Shown here in pieces: positions 22,035-30,642 of a stretch of DNA of 64,000 nucleotides. Below the pieces are notes generated by a model, which saw only the letters and a program-made list of their open reading frames with translations, searched no databases and was not told the DNA's origin. Position numbers and translations under genes: made by a program. Positions within the stretch are counted from its first letter, which is position 1. Every line of letters begins with the position of its first letter. The DNA is from Actinomyces gerencseriae DSM 6844 (lineage in GTDB: Bacteria > Actinomycetota > Actinomycetes > Actinomycetales > Actinomycetaceae): positions 110,141 through 174,140 of the forward strand of contig NZ_KE386873.1 of NCBI RefSeq assembly GCF_000429265.1, written 5' to 3'.

Positions 22035-24403
22035 GACACGATCCGGTGAACAGCCACCGTCAGCTCCGTCTGGCGCACGACGTCGGCGATCCGCACCCGT
22101 CCGGACTCGACGGCGAGCACACGAGCCCTCCGCTCCTGCACGGCGCCGTCCGTTCCCGCCAGCCGCAGCCGCACCTGCTCCCGTGAGGCCTGGGCCTGAC
22201 GCAGCAGGGCCAGGGCGTGGGCGGGGTCCGTCGCGGCGCTCGCGGGCATTCCGGAATCGACGCGCGTCTGCTCTCCCGTGCGCAGACGGGAGACCAGGGC
22301 CGCGAGCTCGCGCGCATCGTGACGGCGACGGCGAACCGCGTGCTGCGAGCCGGGACGCGCCGGCTCCGGCGCCCGCGCCTCGCCACGCCGGCCCCTCTCG
22401 GCATCACCCGCGACGAGCAATCGACCGGAGGCGTCCTCCAGGACGGGGGCGCGCCCGGTCGCCCGCAGATCGCGCAGCACCCTCGCGGGCGACGCCGAGG
22501 AGGCCAGGACGCCAGGACCGATCTCCGTCAGCGCCAGGTCGCCCAGCCGCGCGTCGGTGACGAGGCCGGCCGCCACCGCCGGGTCGTCCACACGCAGAAG
22601 ACTGGCGGCCGCTCGAACGCGCACGGCGCCATGACGGCGGACGGCGTCCTCGATGAGCACTGTCAGGGCGGAGGGCAGCGGGGTCGGGCTGTGCGCGCCC
22701 AGCGCCTCGATGAGCCCGTCCCCGGAGCAGCCCGCGTCCAGGGCCCTGCGCACCGAGTCCGCGGTGAACCTGACGGTCACGGCTCCGCCGCGCGACTCGA
22801 CCACGGCGCAGCGCTCGAGCACCGCCGCCAGCGCCGGGGCGGGGCGCCCCGGGACGATCGCGGTGAGGTCGGACTGAACCAGCAGCATATCGACCGGGTC
22901 GGGAAGATCGGCGGCGAGCGCCTCCTCCAATCGGGTCAGGAGCTCCTCGCTCCCGTCATCCCCGTCACCCGGCCACTCGGCCCCGGCCCCGGCGGCATCG
23001 GCGTCGTCTCCCCCCTTCGGGAAGCCCGCCAGAAGGCGCCCGGCGCGACTCAGCGCCCCGCCCCCGGTCAGGCCGAGCAGCTCGGCCTCGGACAGCACCG
23101 CCGTGACCGCGCCCTCGGGAACGGGCCGCCGCGGCCTGGCGAAGGTCAGCGCGGCGCGCACCCACGTCGGGGTCACCGCCGTCCCCTCGGGCAGCGAGTC
23201 GAGCAGAGCCAGGACACGGCGACGCAGGGCGCGGGCCCAGGCGGCCTCGACGTCGGCGCCCAGTACCGGGCGCAGGGTGCCGTCGTCGCCGCGCCGGCCG
23301 ACGAGCCAGGCCGTGCGAGCACTGGTGGCCCACGCGGCCGCCAGTGCCGCCCACCGCTCGGGAAGCTCGGCGGACAGCCAGGCGGCAGCCGTTCGAGCGG
23401 GCACCCAGGTGGCCCCGGCGTCATCGAGCCCGAGCAGTCCGGCGGCGGCCGCGGCCTCGATGAGGGTGGCGGCAGTGGCGGGCTCGACGTCGAGAACCTC
23501 GGCGGTGCGGCCCAGCGCGCGCACGCCCACCCCTCCGGTGCGTAGGACCGGCCCGCCCTCACGGCCCCACTCGGCGAGCAGGGCGGCCACCAGGCGGACG
23601 GCCTCCTCGCCGTGGCGAGTGGCCTCCGCGGCAACGGCGTCGGCGGGCAGAACCTCCAGATCGGCATGGTCGGGGGCGGCCAGGGGCTCGCGGGACAGGA
23701 GGCCGCCGCGCAGCGCGAGAGCGACCTGCCGGGGCATGACGAAACGGGTGCGACCGGCGGTGTCGTGGTCACGCACCAGCCAGCCGCGCCGGACGAGCTC
23801 GACCGCACCGGGCGCTCTGCCGCCGGCCCGCAGCGTACCCACGGGCGGCCCCCAGGCGAGAGCCTGCAGCATGCCGAGCGCCGCCTCGGACACGTCTCCC
23901 GGATCGGCCAGGAGCGCGGGGAGGGCCGGCGGGAGAGCGGGCGGATCGTCGGTCAGGGGCCCCAGGCCGAAGGGGTGCGGACCGAAGGCGTCCGCAAGGC
24001 CCGCCACGGGACCGGCCTCGATCACCAGGGCGAGCCGGGTGAGCCGCTCCAAACGGGCGACGACGCCCTCGGGCTCCAGACCGAGGGCGTCGGACAGGGG
24101 GGCGGCGTCCTGAGAGCCGAGGGCGACAACGGCCTCGGCGACGGCGAGGGTGGGGGCGTCGAGGCGGGCCAGGGCCGCCTCCACGCTGGGACGCGCTCCG
24201 GCGCGTGCCGCGAGCGCGGTGAAGGAGGCCGACGGCGGAGCGATCAGATCGGGACGAGCGGTGAGGAGCCCGGCGACGTCGGCGTCGGGCAGGGCGGCCA
24301 GGTGAGCGGCCAGCTCCTCAAGGGTCGCACCGGTGACGTCGGGGGCGCGAGCGCTCCGCTCACTGCGCGTCTCGTCGCCGCCCTGCCGTATACCTGTGTC
24401 CAT
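22019..24403 (-). CDS. Helicase-associated (Helicase_C_3) protein, XPB partner candidate
   Basis: A 794-aa protein of the XPB/Ssl2 domain 3 (Helicase_C_3) family, lacking helicase motifs of its own. The middle is built of helical winged-helix-like repeats. The conserved block is seen from LPDPVDMLLVQSDLTAIVPG through FTADSVRRALDAGCSGDGLI and LTEIGPGVLASSASPARVLR. In mycobacteria a homologous gene (Rv0862c) sits next to the XPB helicase gene Rv0861c; here the same two families diverge with only about 580 nt between their starts. The start is ATG 24403, 7 nt after TAGAAT with no ribosome site, so it is probably leaderless. A role with XPB in DNA repair is inferred from this linkage. Confidence 0.85.
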   Translation of the reverse strand: MDTGIRQGGDETRSERSARAPDVTGATLEELAAHLAALPDADVAGLLTARPDLIAPPSASFTALAARAGARPSVEAALARLDAPTLAVAEAVVALGSQDAAPLSDALGLEPEGVVARLERLTRLALVIEAGPVAGLADAFGPHPFGLGPLTDDPPALPPALPALLADPGDVSEAALGMLQALAWGPPVGTLRAGGRAPGAVELVRRGWLVRDHDTAGRTRFVMPRQVALALRGGLLSREPLAAPDHADLEVLPADAVAAEATRHGEEAVRLVAALLAEWGREGGPVLRTGGVGVRALGRTAEVLDVEPATAATLIEAAAAAGLLGLDDAGATWVPARTAAAWLSAELPERWAALAAAWATSARTAWLVGRRGDDGTLRPVLGADVEAAWARALRRRVLALLDSLPEGTAVTPTWVRAALTFARPRRPVPEGAVTAVLSEAELLGLTGGGALSRAGRLLAGFPKGGDDADAAGAGAEWPGDGDDGSEELLTRLEEALAADLPDPVDMLLVQSDLTAIVPGRPAPALAAVLERCAVVESRGGAVTVRFTADSVRRALDAGCSGDGLIEALGAHSPTPLPSALTVLIEDAVRRHGAVRVRAAASLLRVDDPAVAAGLVTDARLGDLALTEIGPGVLASSASPARVLRDLRATGRAPVLEDASGRLLVAGDAERGRRGEARAPEPARPGSQHAVRRRRHDARELAALVSRLRTGEQTRVDSGMPASAATDPAHALALLRQAQASREQVRLRLAGTDGAVQERRARVLAVESGRVRIADVVRQTELTVAVHRIVSVNTE

Positions 24404-24603
24404 TCTCACTATTCTAGTGGGCCTGCGTCCGCCCGCCACCCGAGGAGCCGCGAGGCGATGGCCCGCGATGGCCCGGTCCGGAAGCCGCCCATCGGCTGCC
24501 CGCGGCCCGCTCGCCTGCTGCCCGCCGTCCGTCCGATGGCCCGCTCGCCTGCCGCCCATTCGACACCCTGGCCGCCGCGCACCGCGCCGGTTACCGCGCA
24601 TGA

Positions 24604-24864
24604 ATGAGCAGTGTCAGTGCCAGCGCATCAACCGAACCGCGTGCGTCGACCGCGTCGACCGACATGCCGGGGCCCGTCGTCCCGGGCTTCCTCCCATCCC
24701 ACCCCGCCGCGACCGACTTTGCCGCCCTGCGTCTGATCTGGCCCCCAGTGGCCGACCCGGGCGAGGCCGCGGACGTCGTGGGACTCACCATCGCGGAATT
24801 CCTCCCCCGACGCCTTCTCGCCCTGGGCGCGGTCCTGGCCTACCTGCCCCTGGTCAACGACTGA
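24604..24864 (+). CDS. Small hypothetical protein between the XPB pair
   Basis: An 86-aa frame with clear coding-type third positions (nearly all G or C over the last 65 codons). The first 20 residues are Ser/Ala/Thr-rich. The rest reads DFAALRLIWPPVADPGEAAD, then LTIAEFLPRRLLALGAVLAY and LPLVND, suggesting a small helical domain. There is no ribosome site and no recognised family. A shorter form could start at the ATG at 24664. It points toward the XPB gene (120 nt on) and may be co-regulated with it. The 200 nt before it (24404-24603) hold only GC-rich GCCCGCTCGCCTGC-type repeats. Confidence 0.55.
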   Translation: MSSVSASASTEPRASTASTDMPGPVVPGFLPSHPAATDFAALRLIWPPVADPGEAADVVGLTIAEFLPRRLLALGAVLAYLPLVND

Positions 24865-24984
24865 GGCCGGCCGGACCCGCGCCCCGGCGCACGACCGTAG
24901 CGGTCCGGTATCACGGAAGCAGTCCGAGGAACACGTCGCCCGAATCACGGCGCGAGCGCCACGGGACTTGGGATACTGCCCATC

Positions 24985-26667
24985 ATGTCCGACCCTGCGA
25001 CGCCCGACGGCCCCCTCATCGTCCAGTCCGACAAATCGGTCCTCCTGGAGGTGGCCCGCCCCGGCGCCGATGATGCCCGTCGCGCCATCGCCCCCTTCGC
25101 GGAGCTGGAGCGGGCGCCGGAGCACGTCCACACCTACCGGATCACCCCGCTCGCCCTGTGGAACGCCCGCGCCGCCGGCCTGGACGCCGAGACCGTCGTC
25201 CACGTCCTCATCAGCTACTCGCGCTTCCCGGTGCCGCACGCCCTGCTCACCGAGATCGCCGAGACCATGGGCCGCTACGGCCGCCTCCAACTGATCACCG
25301 ATCCGGCCCACGGCCTGGTCCTGCACGCCACCGACGTGCCCGTCCTGGAGGAGGTCCTGCGCTCCAAGCGCACCAAGGGCCTGCTCGGGACTCGCCTGTC
25401 CCCCGCCGACGTCGTCGTCCACCCCTCCGAGCGCGGCCATCTCAAGCAGGTCCTCATCAAGCTGGGCTGGCCCGCGGAGGACCTGGCCGGCTACGTCGAC
25501 GGCGAGGCGCATCCGATCGTCCTGCGCGACGACCCGGCCGGGGTCGAGGCGCACGAGCCGGGAGCCTTCGCGCTGCGCCCCTACCAGTCCGAGGCGGTGG
25601 ACTCGTTCTGGGCGGGCGGGAGCGGCGTCGTCGTCCTGCCCTGCGGAGCCGGCAAGACGCTGGTGGGCGCCGCGGCCATGGCGAGGAGCTCGACGACGAC
25701 TCTCATTCTGGTCACCAACGCCGTCTCGGCTCGCCAGTGGAAGGAGGAGCTCATGCGCTTCACCTCCCTGGGCGAGGACGAGATCGGCGAGTACTCGGGA
25801 TCCCGCAAGGAGATCCGGCCCGTCACCATCGCCACCTACCAGGTCCTGACGACCAAGCGGAAGGGCGTCTACCCGCATCTGGACCTGCTCGACTCCCACG
25901 ACTGGGGACTCGTCGTCTACGACGAGGTGCACCTCCTGCCCGCACCGATCTTCCGCATGACGGCCGATCTGCAGGCGCGCCGCCGTCTGGGGCTGACCGC
26001 CACGCTGGTGCGCGAGGACGGCCGGGAGGACGAGGTCTTCAGCCTCATCGGCCCCAAGCGCTACGACGCCCCCTGGAAGGACCTGGAGAATCAGGGATGG
26101 ATCGCCCCGGCTGTGTGCACCGAGGTGCGCCTGGCCCTGGACGCCAGGGAGCGGATGGCCTACGCGACGGCGGAGAAGGAGGACAAGTACCGCCTGGCGG
26201 CGGCCACACCCGCCAAGCTGCGCGTGGTGGACCACCTGCTGGCCCGTCATCCCGGGGAGTCCTCACTGGTGATCGGCCAGTACGTCGATCAGCTGGAGGA
26301 GCTCGCCGAGCATCTGGACGCCCCACTCATCACCGGGACCACCACCGTGCGCGAGCGTCAGCGGCTCTACGACGCCTTCCGCGCCGAGGAGGTGAGCACG
26401 CTCGTGGTCTCCAAGGTCGCGAACTTCTCCATCGACCTGCCCGGGGCCTCCGTGGCCGTGCAGGTGAGCGGCTCCTTCGGGTCCCGGCAGGAGGAGGCCC
26501 AGCGCCTGGGGCGGATCGTGCGGCCCAAGAGGGGAGGGCGCCAGGCGCACTTCTACACGGTCGTCACCCGGGACACGATCGATCAGGAGTTCGCGGCCCA
26601 CCGGCAGCGCTTCCTGGCCGAGCAGGGCTACACCTACGACATCATCGACGCCGACTCCCTGCAGTAG
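24985..26667 (+). CDS. XPB/Ssl2-type DNA repair helicase
   Basis: SF2 3'-5' DNA helicase of 560 aa in the bacterial XPB group, expected to act in DNA repair. The N-terminal damage-recognition-like domain (1-190) is followed by the motor: Q-type LRPYQ at 197-201, Walker A PCGAGKT at 219-225, DEVH at 313-316, LTAT at 337-340 and the adjacent REDGRED, an XPB-type RED motif. The second RecA domain has VSKVANFSIDLPGA and QRLGRIVRPK. The start is ATG 24985, placed 7 nt after GATACT with no ribosome site (leaderless). A palindromic repeat follows the stop and may act as a two-way terminator with the convergent amidotransferase gene. Confidence 0.95.
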   Translation: MSDPATPDGPLIVQSDKSVLLEVARPGADDARRAIAPFAELERAPEHVHTYRITPLALWNARAAGLDAETVVHVLISYSRFPVPHALLTEIAETMGRYGRLQLITDPAHGLVLHATDVPVLEEVLRSKRTKGLLGTRLSPADVVVHPSERGHLKQVLIKLGWPAEDLAGYVDGEAHPIVLRDDPAGVEAHEPGAFALRPYQSEAVDSFWAGGSGVVVLPCGAGKTLVGAAAMARSSTTTLILVTNAVSARQWKEELMRFTSLGEDEIGEYSGSRKEIRPVTIATYQVLTTKRKGVYPHLDLLDSHDWGLVVYDEVHLLPAPIFRMTADLQARRRLGLTATLVREDGREDEVFSLIGPKRYDAPWKDLENQGWIAPAVCTEVRLALDARERMAYATAEKEDKYRLAAATPAKLRVVDHLLARHPGESSLVIGQYVDQLEELAEHLDAPLITGTTTVRERQRLYDAFRAEEVSTLVVSKVANFSIDLPGASVAVQVSGSFGSRQEEAQRLGRIVRPKRGGRQAHFYTVVTRDTIDQEFAAHRQRFLAEQGYTYDIIDADSLQ

Positions 26668-26726
26668 AGGCGGCGGGGCGGACGGCGCGGCGCCCGTCGC
26701 CGAGCCGGCCTCCGAGCGCGCCCCGA

Positions 26727-26793
26727 CGAGGTCGGCATTCCTGCGCGAGTCGGACGACACCGGCGTCGGACCCGCGCAGGAATGCCGACCTCG
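26727..26793. repeat. Palindrome-only member of the composite repeat family, copy e
   Basis: CGAGGTCGGCATTCCTGCGC and GCGCAGGAATGCCGACCTCG are inverted copies around a short GTCGGACGACACCGGCGTCG centre. It sits between two convergent genes (XPB and the amidotransferase) and could terminate both. No iterons follow. Confidence 0.8.
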
Positions 26794-26860
26794 CGCAGAC
26801 ATGCTCGACTCGTGGAGGGCCGGCCGGGAAGACCGGACCCGACGGCGCCGGCGTGCGCCA

Positions 26861-27790
26861 TCAGCGTTGTGCGACGGCGACCCTGTGAGCCGCTCGGGCG
26901 CGCGCGTCGCGCACCAGGACCCGGGCCAGGGCGCGGCCGAAGGCCTGAATGACCGGCTCCACCTCCTCGGCCTCGGCACGGGCGCGCGCGCCCGCCTCCA
27001 CGGCCTCGGCGGGAAGCTCGACCGTGGACAGCGCCCCGGCCTCCTCCCCCACGGCAACGCCCATGGCCCGGGCCGTCGAACGGGCCCGCCAGTAGTCGAT
27101 GCGCGCGGGAGTTGACTCGGGATGGTGCTGGAGGGCCAGGAGCTTGCCCGCACGCCACGCCTGCACCGGTGCGCCCGATGAGGAGGCCAGCAGCGTCGCC
27201 CCCTCGGGCAGGCGGACGACGTCGTCGTCATGGGAGACGATGACGGGCAGCCTGGTGCCATCCCGGGTGGGGACGCCGGCTCGGACCGCGGCGCGCACCG
27301 CCTCGTCGACGATCTCGGAGAAGGCCGCGTCCCGCTCGGCGTCCTCGGTCAGCTCCAGCTCGACGACGCCGCCCTCGCCTCCGTGCGGGGAGGGGACCGC
27401 GGTGGCGCCGCCCAGCGCCTCGGCCGCCACCTGGGACCCCAGGCAGATGGCGACCGCGGGCACGCGCTCATCCACTGCGCCCCGCAGCAGGGCGCGCAGG
27501 TCCGCGAGCCAGGGGTGAGCGGCGTCGTCGTGCGCGCTCATGGCCCCGCCCAGGACGACGAGCCCGCTGCCGATCTCGGACAGGTCGGGGATCGCGTCCC
27601 CGGACCAGGGCCGCACCATGTGCAGGACGGCTCCCTCGGCGAAGAGCCATTCGCTCAGGCGCCCCAGAGGCGCAAGAGCCTCGGGCTCAACCACGGTGAT
27701 GACCGGAGCGGATGCGGGCGCAGCGCGCCCCTCGGGCTCGGCGTCGCGAGCAGCCTGCGCCACCGTGGATGAGTTCGGGTTATCAATCAT
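26861..27790 (-). CDS. Class I glutamine amidotransferase-like protein
   Basis: Cytoplasmic protein of 309 aa with a GATase1 fold resembling the GMP synthase glutaminase domain. The catalytic triad is present: the nucleophile Cys117 in AICLGSQ, and His223 and Glu225 in QHHPES. The oxyanion-type segment GLVVLGGAMSAHDD is seen near residue 77. It would release ammonia from glutamine or cleave a gamma-glutamyl bond; no synthetase partner is adjacent. The ATG at 27790 is 7 nt after CACCCT, consistent with the leaderless pattern; an in-frame GTG lies two codons earlier. A C-terminal extension of about 80 residues is helical and Ala/Arg/Glu-rich. Confidence 0.85.
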   Translation of the reverse strand: MIDNPNSSTVAQAARDAEPEGRAAPASAPVITVVEPEALAPLGRLSEWLFAEGAVLHMVRPWSGDAIPDLSEIGSGLVVLGGAMSAHDDAAHPWLADLRALLRGAVDERVPAVAICLGSQVAAEALGGATAVPSPHGGEGGVVELELTEDAERDAAFSEIVDEAVRAAVRAGVPTRDGTRLPVIVSHDDDVVRLPEGATLLASSSGAPVQAWRAGKLLALQHHPESTPARIDYWRARSTARAMGVAVGEEAGALSTVELPAEAVEAGARARAEAEEVEPVIQAFGRALARVLVRDARARAAHRVAVAQR

Positions 27791-27838
27791 GGCCACTAGG
27801 GTGGACTGACCCTGTCATAGGCGCAATGTGAGCATGTT

Positions 27839-27870
27839 CGCCCGTCCAGCGGTGCGCCGCTGGACGGGCG
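27839..27870 (-). terminator. Strong hairpin after the two-gene operon
   Basis: CGCCCGTCCAGCGG and CCGCTGGACGGGCG form a perfect 14-bp stem with a TGCG loop, about 90 nt past the stop at 27963. There is no U-tract, so it may act as an RNA end stabiliser or a Rho-linked end. Confidence 0.5.
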
Positions 27871-27962
27871 GGCGGAGAAGCACGGCCCGCATCGCCGAGC
27901 ATGGTGACCCCGCCCCCGGGCGGGCGGAGAGGCGCGAAGGTGCTCCGCGAGCCACCGGTCGA

Positions 27963-28727
27963 CTACGGATTCGCCCACAACCAGCGGCTGACCTCGGCCC
28001 AGACCTCGGTCCCCAGCACGGGTCGCAGCGGAATGGCCGAGGAGGGGCCGTTCGGGTCGACGACGGGGTTGGAGTCCTCCATGATCTCGTAGAGCATGGT
28101 GGTCACGCCGAGGGTCAGCATCTGCCCGGTGGCGGTGAAGCCGTCCCTGTCCCGGTCCTCCCGCATGCGCATCGCCATGGTCCAGCGCCCGGTTCCGGCG
28201 TCGTGGACGAAGTCGGAGGCGCGCGGTCCGCTGGCCCCGATGTCCCGCATGATCCGCGCGGCGGCCTCGATGTCCGCGAGGCGCGCGGCGGCGGCCAGGG
28301 TGTCGAAGACCTCGTCGGGGCCGTCGTCGATCATGGGGCGGGGGTACAGGTGGTCGTTGGCCAGGGCGATATGGGGGACCTCGACGTCGTCGCAGGCGTA
28401 GAGGTGGATGCCATCGGCGTCGTACCGTGTGACGGTGCAGCGGGGTGCGGCGAGCGAGATGATGAGGTCGCGCACGGGCACCGTGTCGGTCGGGTCGAGA
28501 CGGCGGAGGGTGTACCGGGCGTCGGCGGCCATGAGACCCGCGAGGACCTCCCGAGCCGCCGCCGTCGGGCCGTAGGGGTCGATGACGCCGAGGTCCTCCA
28601 GACCGACGAGGGCCCCCTCGGCGTAGGTGGCGCGATCGGCGACGGGACCGGTGACCATGCGTTGGAGAACATCCCACTGGGCCGTCTCCAGGATGATGAC
28701 GCCGCGGTCGGTGTCGAAGGAGCTCAT
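27963..28727 (-). CDS. Uncharacterised protein in a two-gene operon (possibly EspG-like)
   Basis: A 254-aa soluble protein I do not firmly recognise. It starts MSSFDTDRGVIILETAQWDV, has conserved-looking DLGVIDPYGP and YDADGIHLYACDDVEVPHIA segments, and ends WLWANP. Alternating strand/helix character and length resemble ESX secretion-associated chaperones of the EspG type, but no diagnostic motif confirms this. Its ATG overlaps the TGA of the gene before it (ATGA at 28724-28727), so the two are translationally coupled. A strong hairpin (27839-27870) closes the unit. No WXG100 or EccC gene is in the window. Confidence 0.6.
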   Translation of the reverse strand: MSSFDTDRGVIILETAQWDVLQRMVTGPVADRATYAEGALVGLEDLGVIDPYGPTAAAREVLAGLMAADARYTLRRLDPTDTVPVRDLIISLAAPRCTVTRYDADGIHLYACDDVEVPHIALANDHLYPRPMIDDGPDEVFDTLAAAARLADIEAAARIMRDIGASGPRASDFVHDAGTGRWTMAMRMREDRDRDGFTATGQMLTLGVTTMLYEIMEDSNPVVDPNGPSSAIPLRPVLGTEVWAEVSRWLWANP

Positions 28728-29197
28728 GCTGCGACCTCCAGGGTCTCGCTCATGGAGAGGAACTGCTCGGAGACGGTGCCGAACTCGCGGGTGGTGCAGG
28801 TGAAGGTCGCCGTCCACAGGTTGATGCCCTCGGGGGTCTCGTCCAGCCAGGCGATCTGGAACACGGTGAGGGCCTGGTCGTCGAGGATGTAGATGCCACT
28901 GCGCAGACGCCGTCCCTCGGGCGGGCCGGCGGCCGCGAACTCGTCGATCATGCGCATCCCGGGGATGCTGTCCGCCATGACGCGGGCGGAGCCGACGAGG
29001 ACCTCCGCAGGATCCTCCTCCGGGCTCAAAGAGGTGCGAACGACCACGAGGTTGGGGGCGTAGGCGGGCGTGCTGGGCACGGCCGCCGCCACGTAGCGGA
29101 CCGTGTCTCCGGCGGGGTCGAGCATGCCCGGCGGAAGCTCCTCGGGGGTGATCGTCCGCCACCCCGGGGCGAGCTGGACGTTGATTGTGTCGCGCAT
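28724..29197 (-). CDS. LpqN/DUF1795-like protein
   Basis: A 157-aa protein that looks like the LpqN/DcrB (DUF1795) fold: an opening APGWRTITPEELPPGM segment, then APNLVVVRTSLSPEEDP and a final pair of strands (NLWTATFTCTTREFGTVSEQ). It has no signal peptide or lipobox, unlike mycobacterial LpqN, so it is cytoplasmic. GAGGAG lies about 6 nt before the ATG. It is the first gene of a coupled two-gene operon with the 254-aa protein. In actinobacterial type VII secretion loci, DUF1795-like and EspG-like proteins can be neighbours; that is the only hint of function here and is an inference. Confidence 0.6.
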   Translation of the reverse strand: MRDTINVQLAPGWRTITPEELPPGMLDPAGDTVRYVAAAVPSTPAYAPNLVVVRTSLSPEEDPAEVLVGSARVMADSIPGMRMIDEFAAAGPPEGRRLRSGIYILDDQALTVFQIAWLDETPEGINLWTATFTCTTREFGTVSEQFLSMSETLEVAA

Positions 29198-29340
29198 CGT
29201 TCTCCTCATCCTCCGCGTGTGTTCCCGACCCGGTGGCCCCGGGGCGACGGGGCACCGCCGAGCGGCTCGCCGGCACGGCCACAAGGGTAGCGTCAGCGCG
29301 GCATTCACCCGATTCCAACAGACTCCATCCGGGGCCGGGC

Positions 29341-29436
29341 CGGGGCCGCCCGGGCCCAGCCTAGGCCCGCTCGGGTCCAGCCGGGGCCGCCCGGGTCCAG
29401 CCGGGGCCGCCCGGGTCCAGCCGGGGCCGCCCGGGC
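29341..29436. repeat. 20-bp GC-rich tandem repeat, about five copies
   Basis: CCGGGGCCGCCCGGGTCCAG repeats exactly at 29381-29400 and 29401-29420, then partly to 29436. Two more divergent units fill 29341-29380. It lies upstream of the two-gene operon on the minus strand. Confidence 0.85.
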
Positions 29437-29763
29437 AGGCCCGAGTCCGCCCGAAGGCGGGGCCTCGGCCCGCCGACGGCCGATACTCGCGCCGGCCCCT
29501 CCTACTGAGTGTCGACTATTGAGTACCGACGGAGGGGGTGACGGAGCCGATAACGCATCGACTCTTCTCCAACTACCCCTTCCAACTACCCCTCCGAATA
29601 CATCGGCGCCGGGAAAACAAAGCGGAATCAGCTCCAGCACCTCCACCACCATCCCCGCGGCCCCGGGCAATCTCACTGGGACCCCATCACGCGCGAAGAA
29701 AACTATAGAGAGAATTCCAGCGAGCACCGATTTGATACCGGGATATGATGGAGGCATCTTGGT
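29437..29763. other. Lower-GC intergenic stretch before the secreted-protein gene
   Basis: Base composition drops compared with the surroundings. A TCCAACTACCCCT unit is doubled at 29568-29595. Short frames on both strands lack a ribosome site. AACTATAGAG at 29701-29710 and GATATGATGG at 29742-29751 are possible -10 regions for the downstream gene. No gene is supported. Confidence 0.4.
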
Positions 29764-29783
29764 GGCGGCATCCGGATGCCGCC
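29764..29783. promoter_or_regulatory. Perfect 20-bp palindrome upstream of the secreted-protein gene
   Basis: GGCGGCATCCGGATGCCGCC is self-complementary over all 20 bases. It lies 97 nt before the ATG of the secreted protein and is a plausible operator. Confidence 0.55.
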
Positions 29784-29880
29784 CAGGATGTTCATCGGAG
29801 ATTTTTCGCGAGCCATCCACTCCGTTCGTCATACACTGATCAACGAGTCCGCCCCCTGACGACATCAACGAGAAGAAAAT

Positions 29881-30633
29881 ATGACGACCGCATCTTCAAT
29901 TGTTCGACGCACCGCCACCGCCGGCACAGCACTCACTCTTCTCATCGGATTGTCCTCTCCTGCCGCGGCCAGCAGTGATCCCGGCGGTTCTCAGCGCTTC
30001 GAGACGGACGCCACAACGGGTGCTCAGTTGGCAATCAGCGGAGAGGGCGACTGTGACACGCTGTCCGTCGAGGTCACATACTCGAAGAGCCCTTCCGTCG
30101 ATGCCTCCATAGAGTACGACATCACGGACGACTGCCATGTTTCCGGCATCGAGGGTACGGAGTCTCCCTCGACCGCTTCAGCGCCGTCCGCCCAGGTGGA
30201 TGAAGTCGGGGATGAGGCCGCATCGTCCTGCAACTGGATCCATTCCTCTCAGACTGTTCAGGATATTATCAATATCGACATCGCCAAGCACCGACTCAAT
30301 TCGCATCGCTGCTGGGATGATTCATCCACCTGGATGACTCGATGGACCGCCACGTCCTCCACATCAGTGTCCTGGAACCACCCTTCAGGAAAGCCGGTTG
30401 AACTTCAGTTCGATACGTCACCGGCCGAAACCGCGACCACGCGAACATCCGCCTCATTCCATAGCGACTGGCTATGGTGCAACTTCAGAAGCGATTGGCA
30501 AGAAATTGAGTTGAGGAACACCAACGTCTCGTACGACGACGGGACCTACAGAGTCACCTTCTGGCAGAGTCGCTCATGCCCGGGCACTCACATGGCGACC
30601 GCGTCCAAGAGCAATGACAACCCCGAGTGGTGA
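29881..30633 (+). CDS. Secreted cysteine-containing protein of unknown function
   Basis: A 250-aa exported protein. Residues 1-30 are a Sec signal peptide (VRRTATAGTALTLLIGLSSP, cleavage after AAA near residue 31). The mature part has six cysteines spread as DC, DDC, SSC, HRC, WLWC and SRSC contexts, fitting three disulfides. It is rich in Trp, Ser and Thr in its second half (WMTRWTATSSTSVSWNHPSG). GAGAAG lies about 8 nt before the ATG. Third codon positions are less G/C-biased than in any neighbouring gene, suggesting recent acquisition or fast change. The next gene, 9 nt on, encodes a small membrane protein. A toxin or bacteriocin with its immunity partner, or a surface adhesin, are both possible; nothing decides between them. 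Confidence 0.75.
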   Translation: MTTASSIVRRTATAGTALTLLIGLSSPAAASSDPGGSQRFETDATTGAQLAISGEGDCDTLSVEVTYSKSPSVDASIEYDITDDCHVSGIEGTESPSTASAPSAQVDEVGDEAASSCNWIHSSQTVQDIINIDIAKHRLNSHRCWDDSSTWMTRWTATSSTSVSWNHPSGKPVELQFDTSPAETATTRTSASFHSDWLWCNFRSDWQEIELRNTNVSYDDGTYRVTFWQSRSCPGTHMATASKSNDNPEW

Positions 30634-30642
30634 TGACCCCCG

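Noticed and set aside
29305-29868. Minus-strand frame of 187 codons before the secreted-protein gene
   Set aside because: Its C-terminal third is just the translated 20-bp tandem repeat; no ribosome site or leaderless signal.
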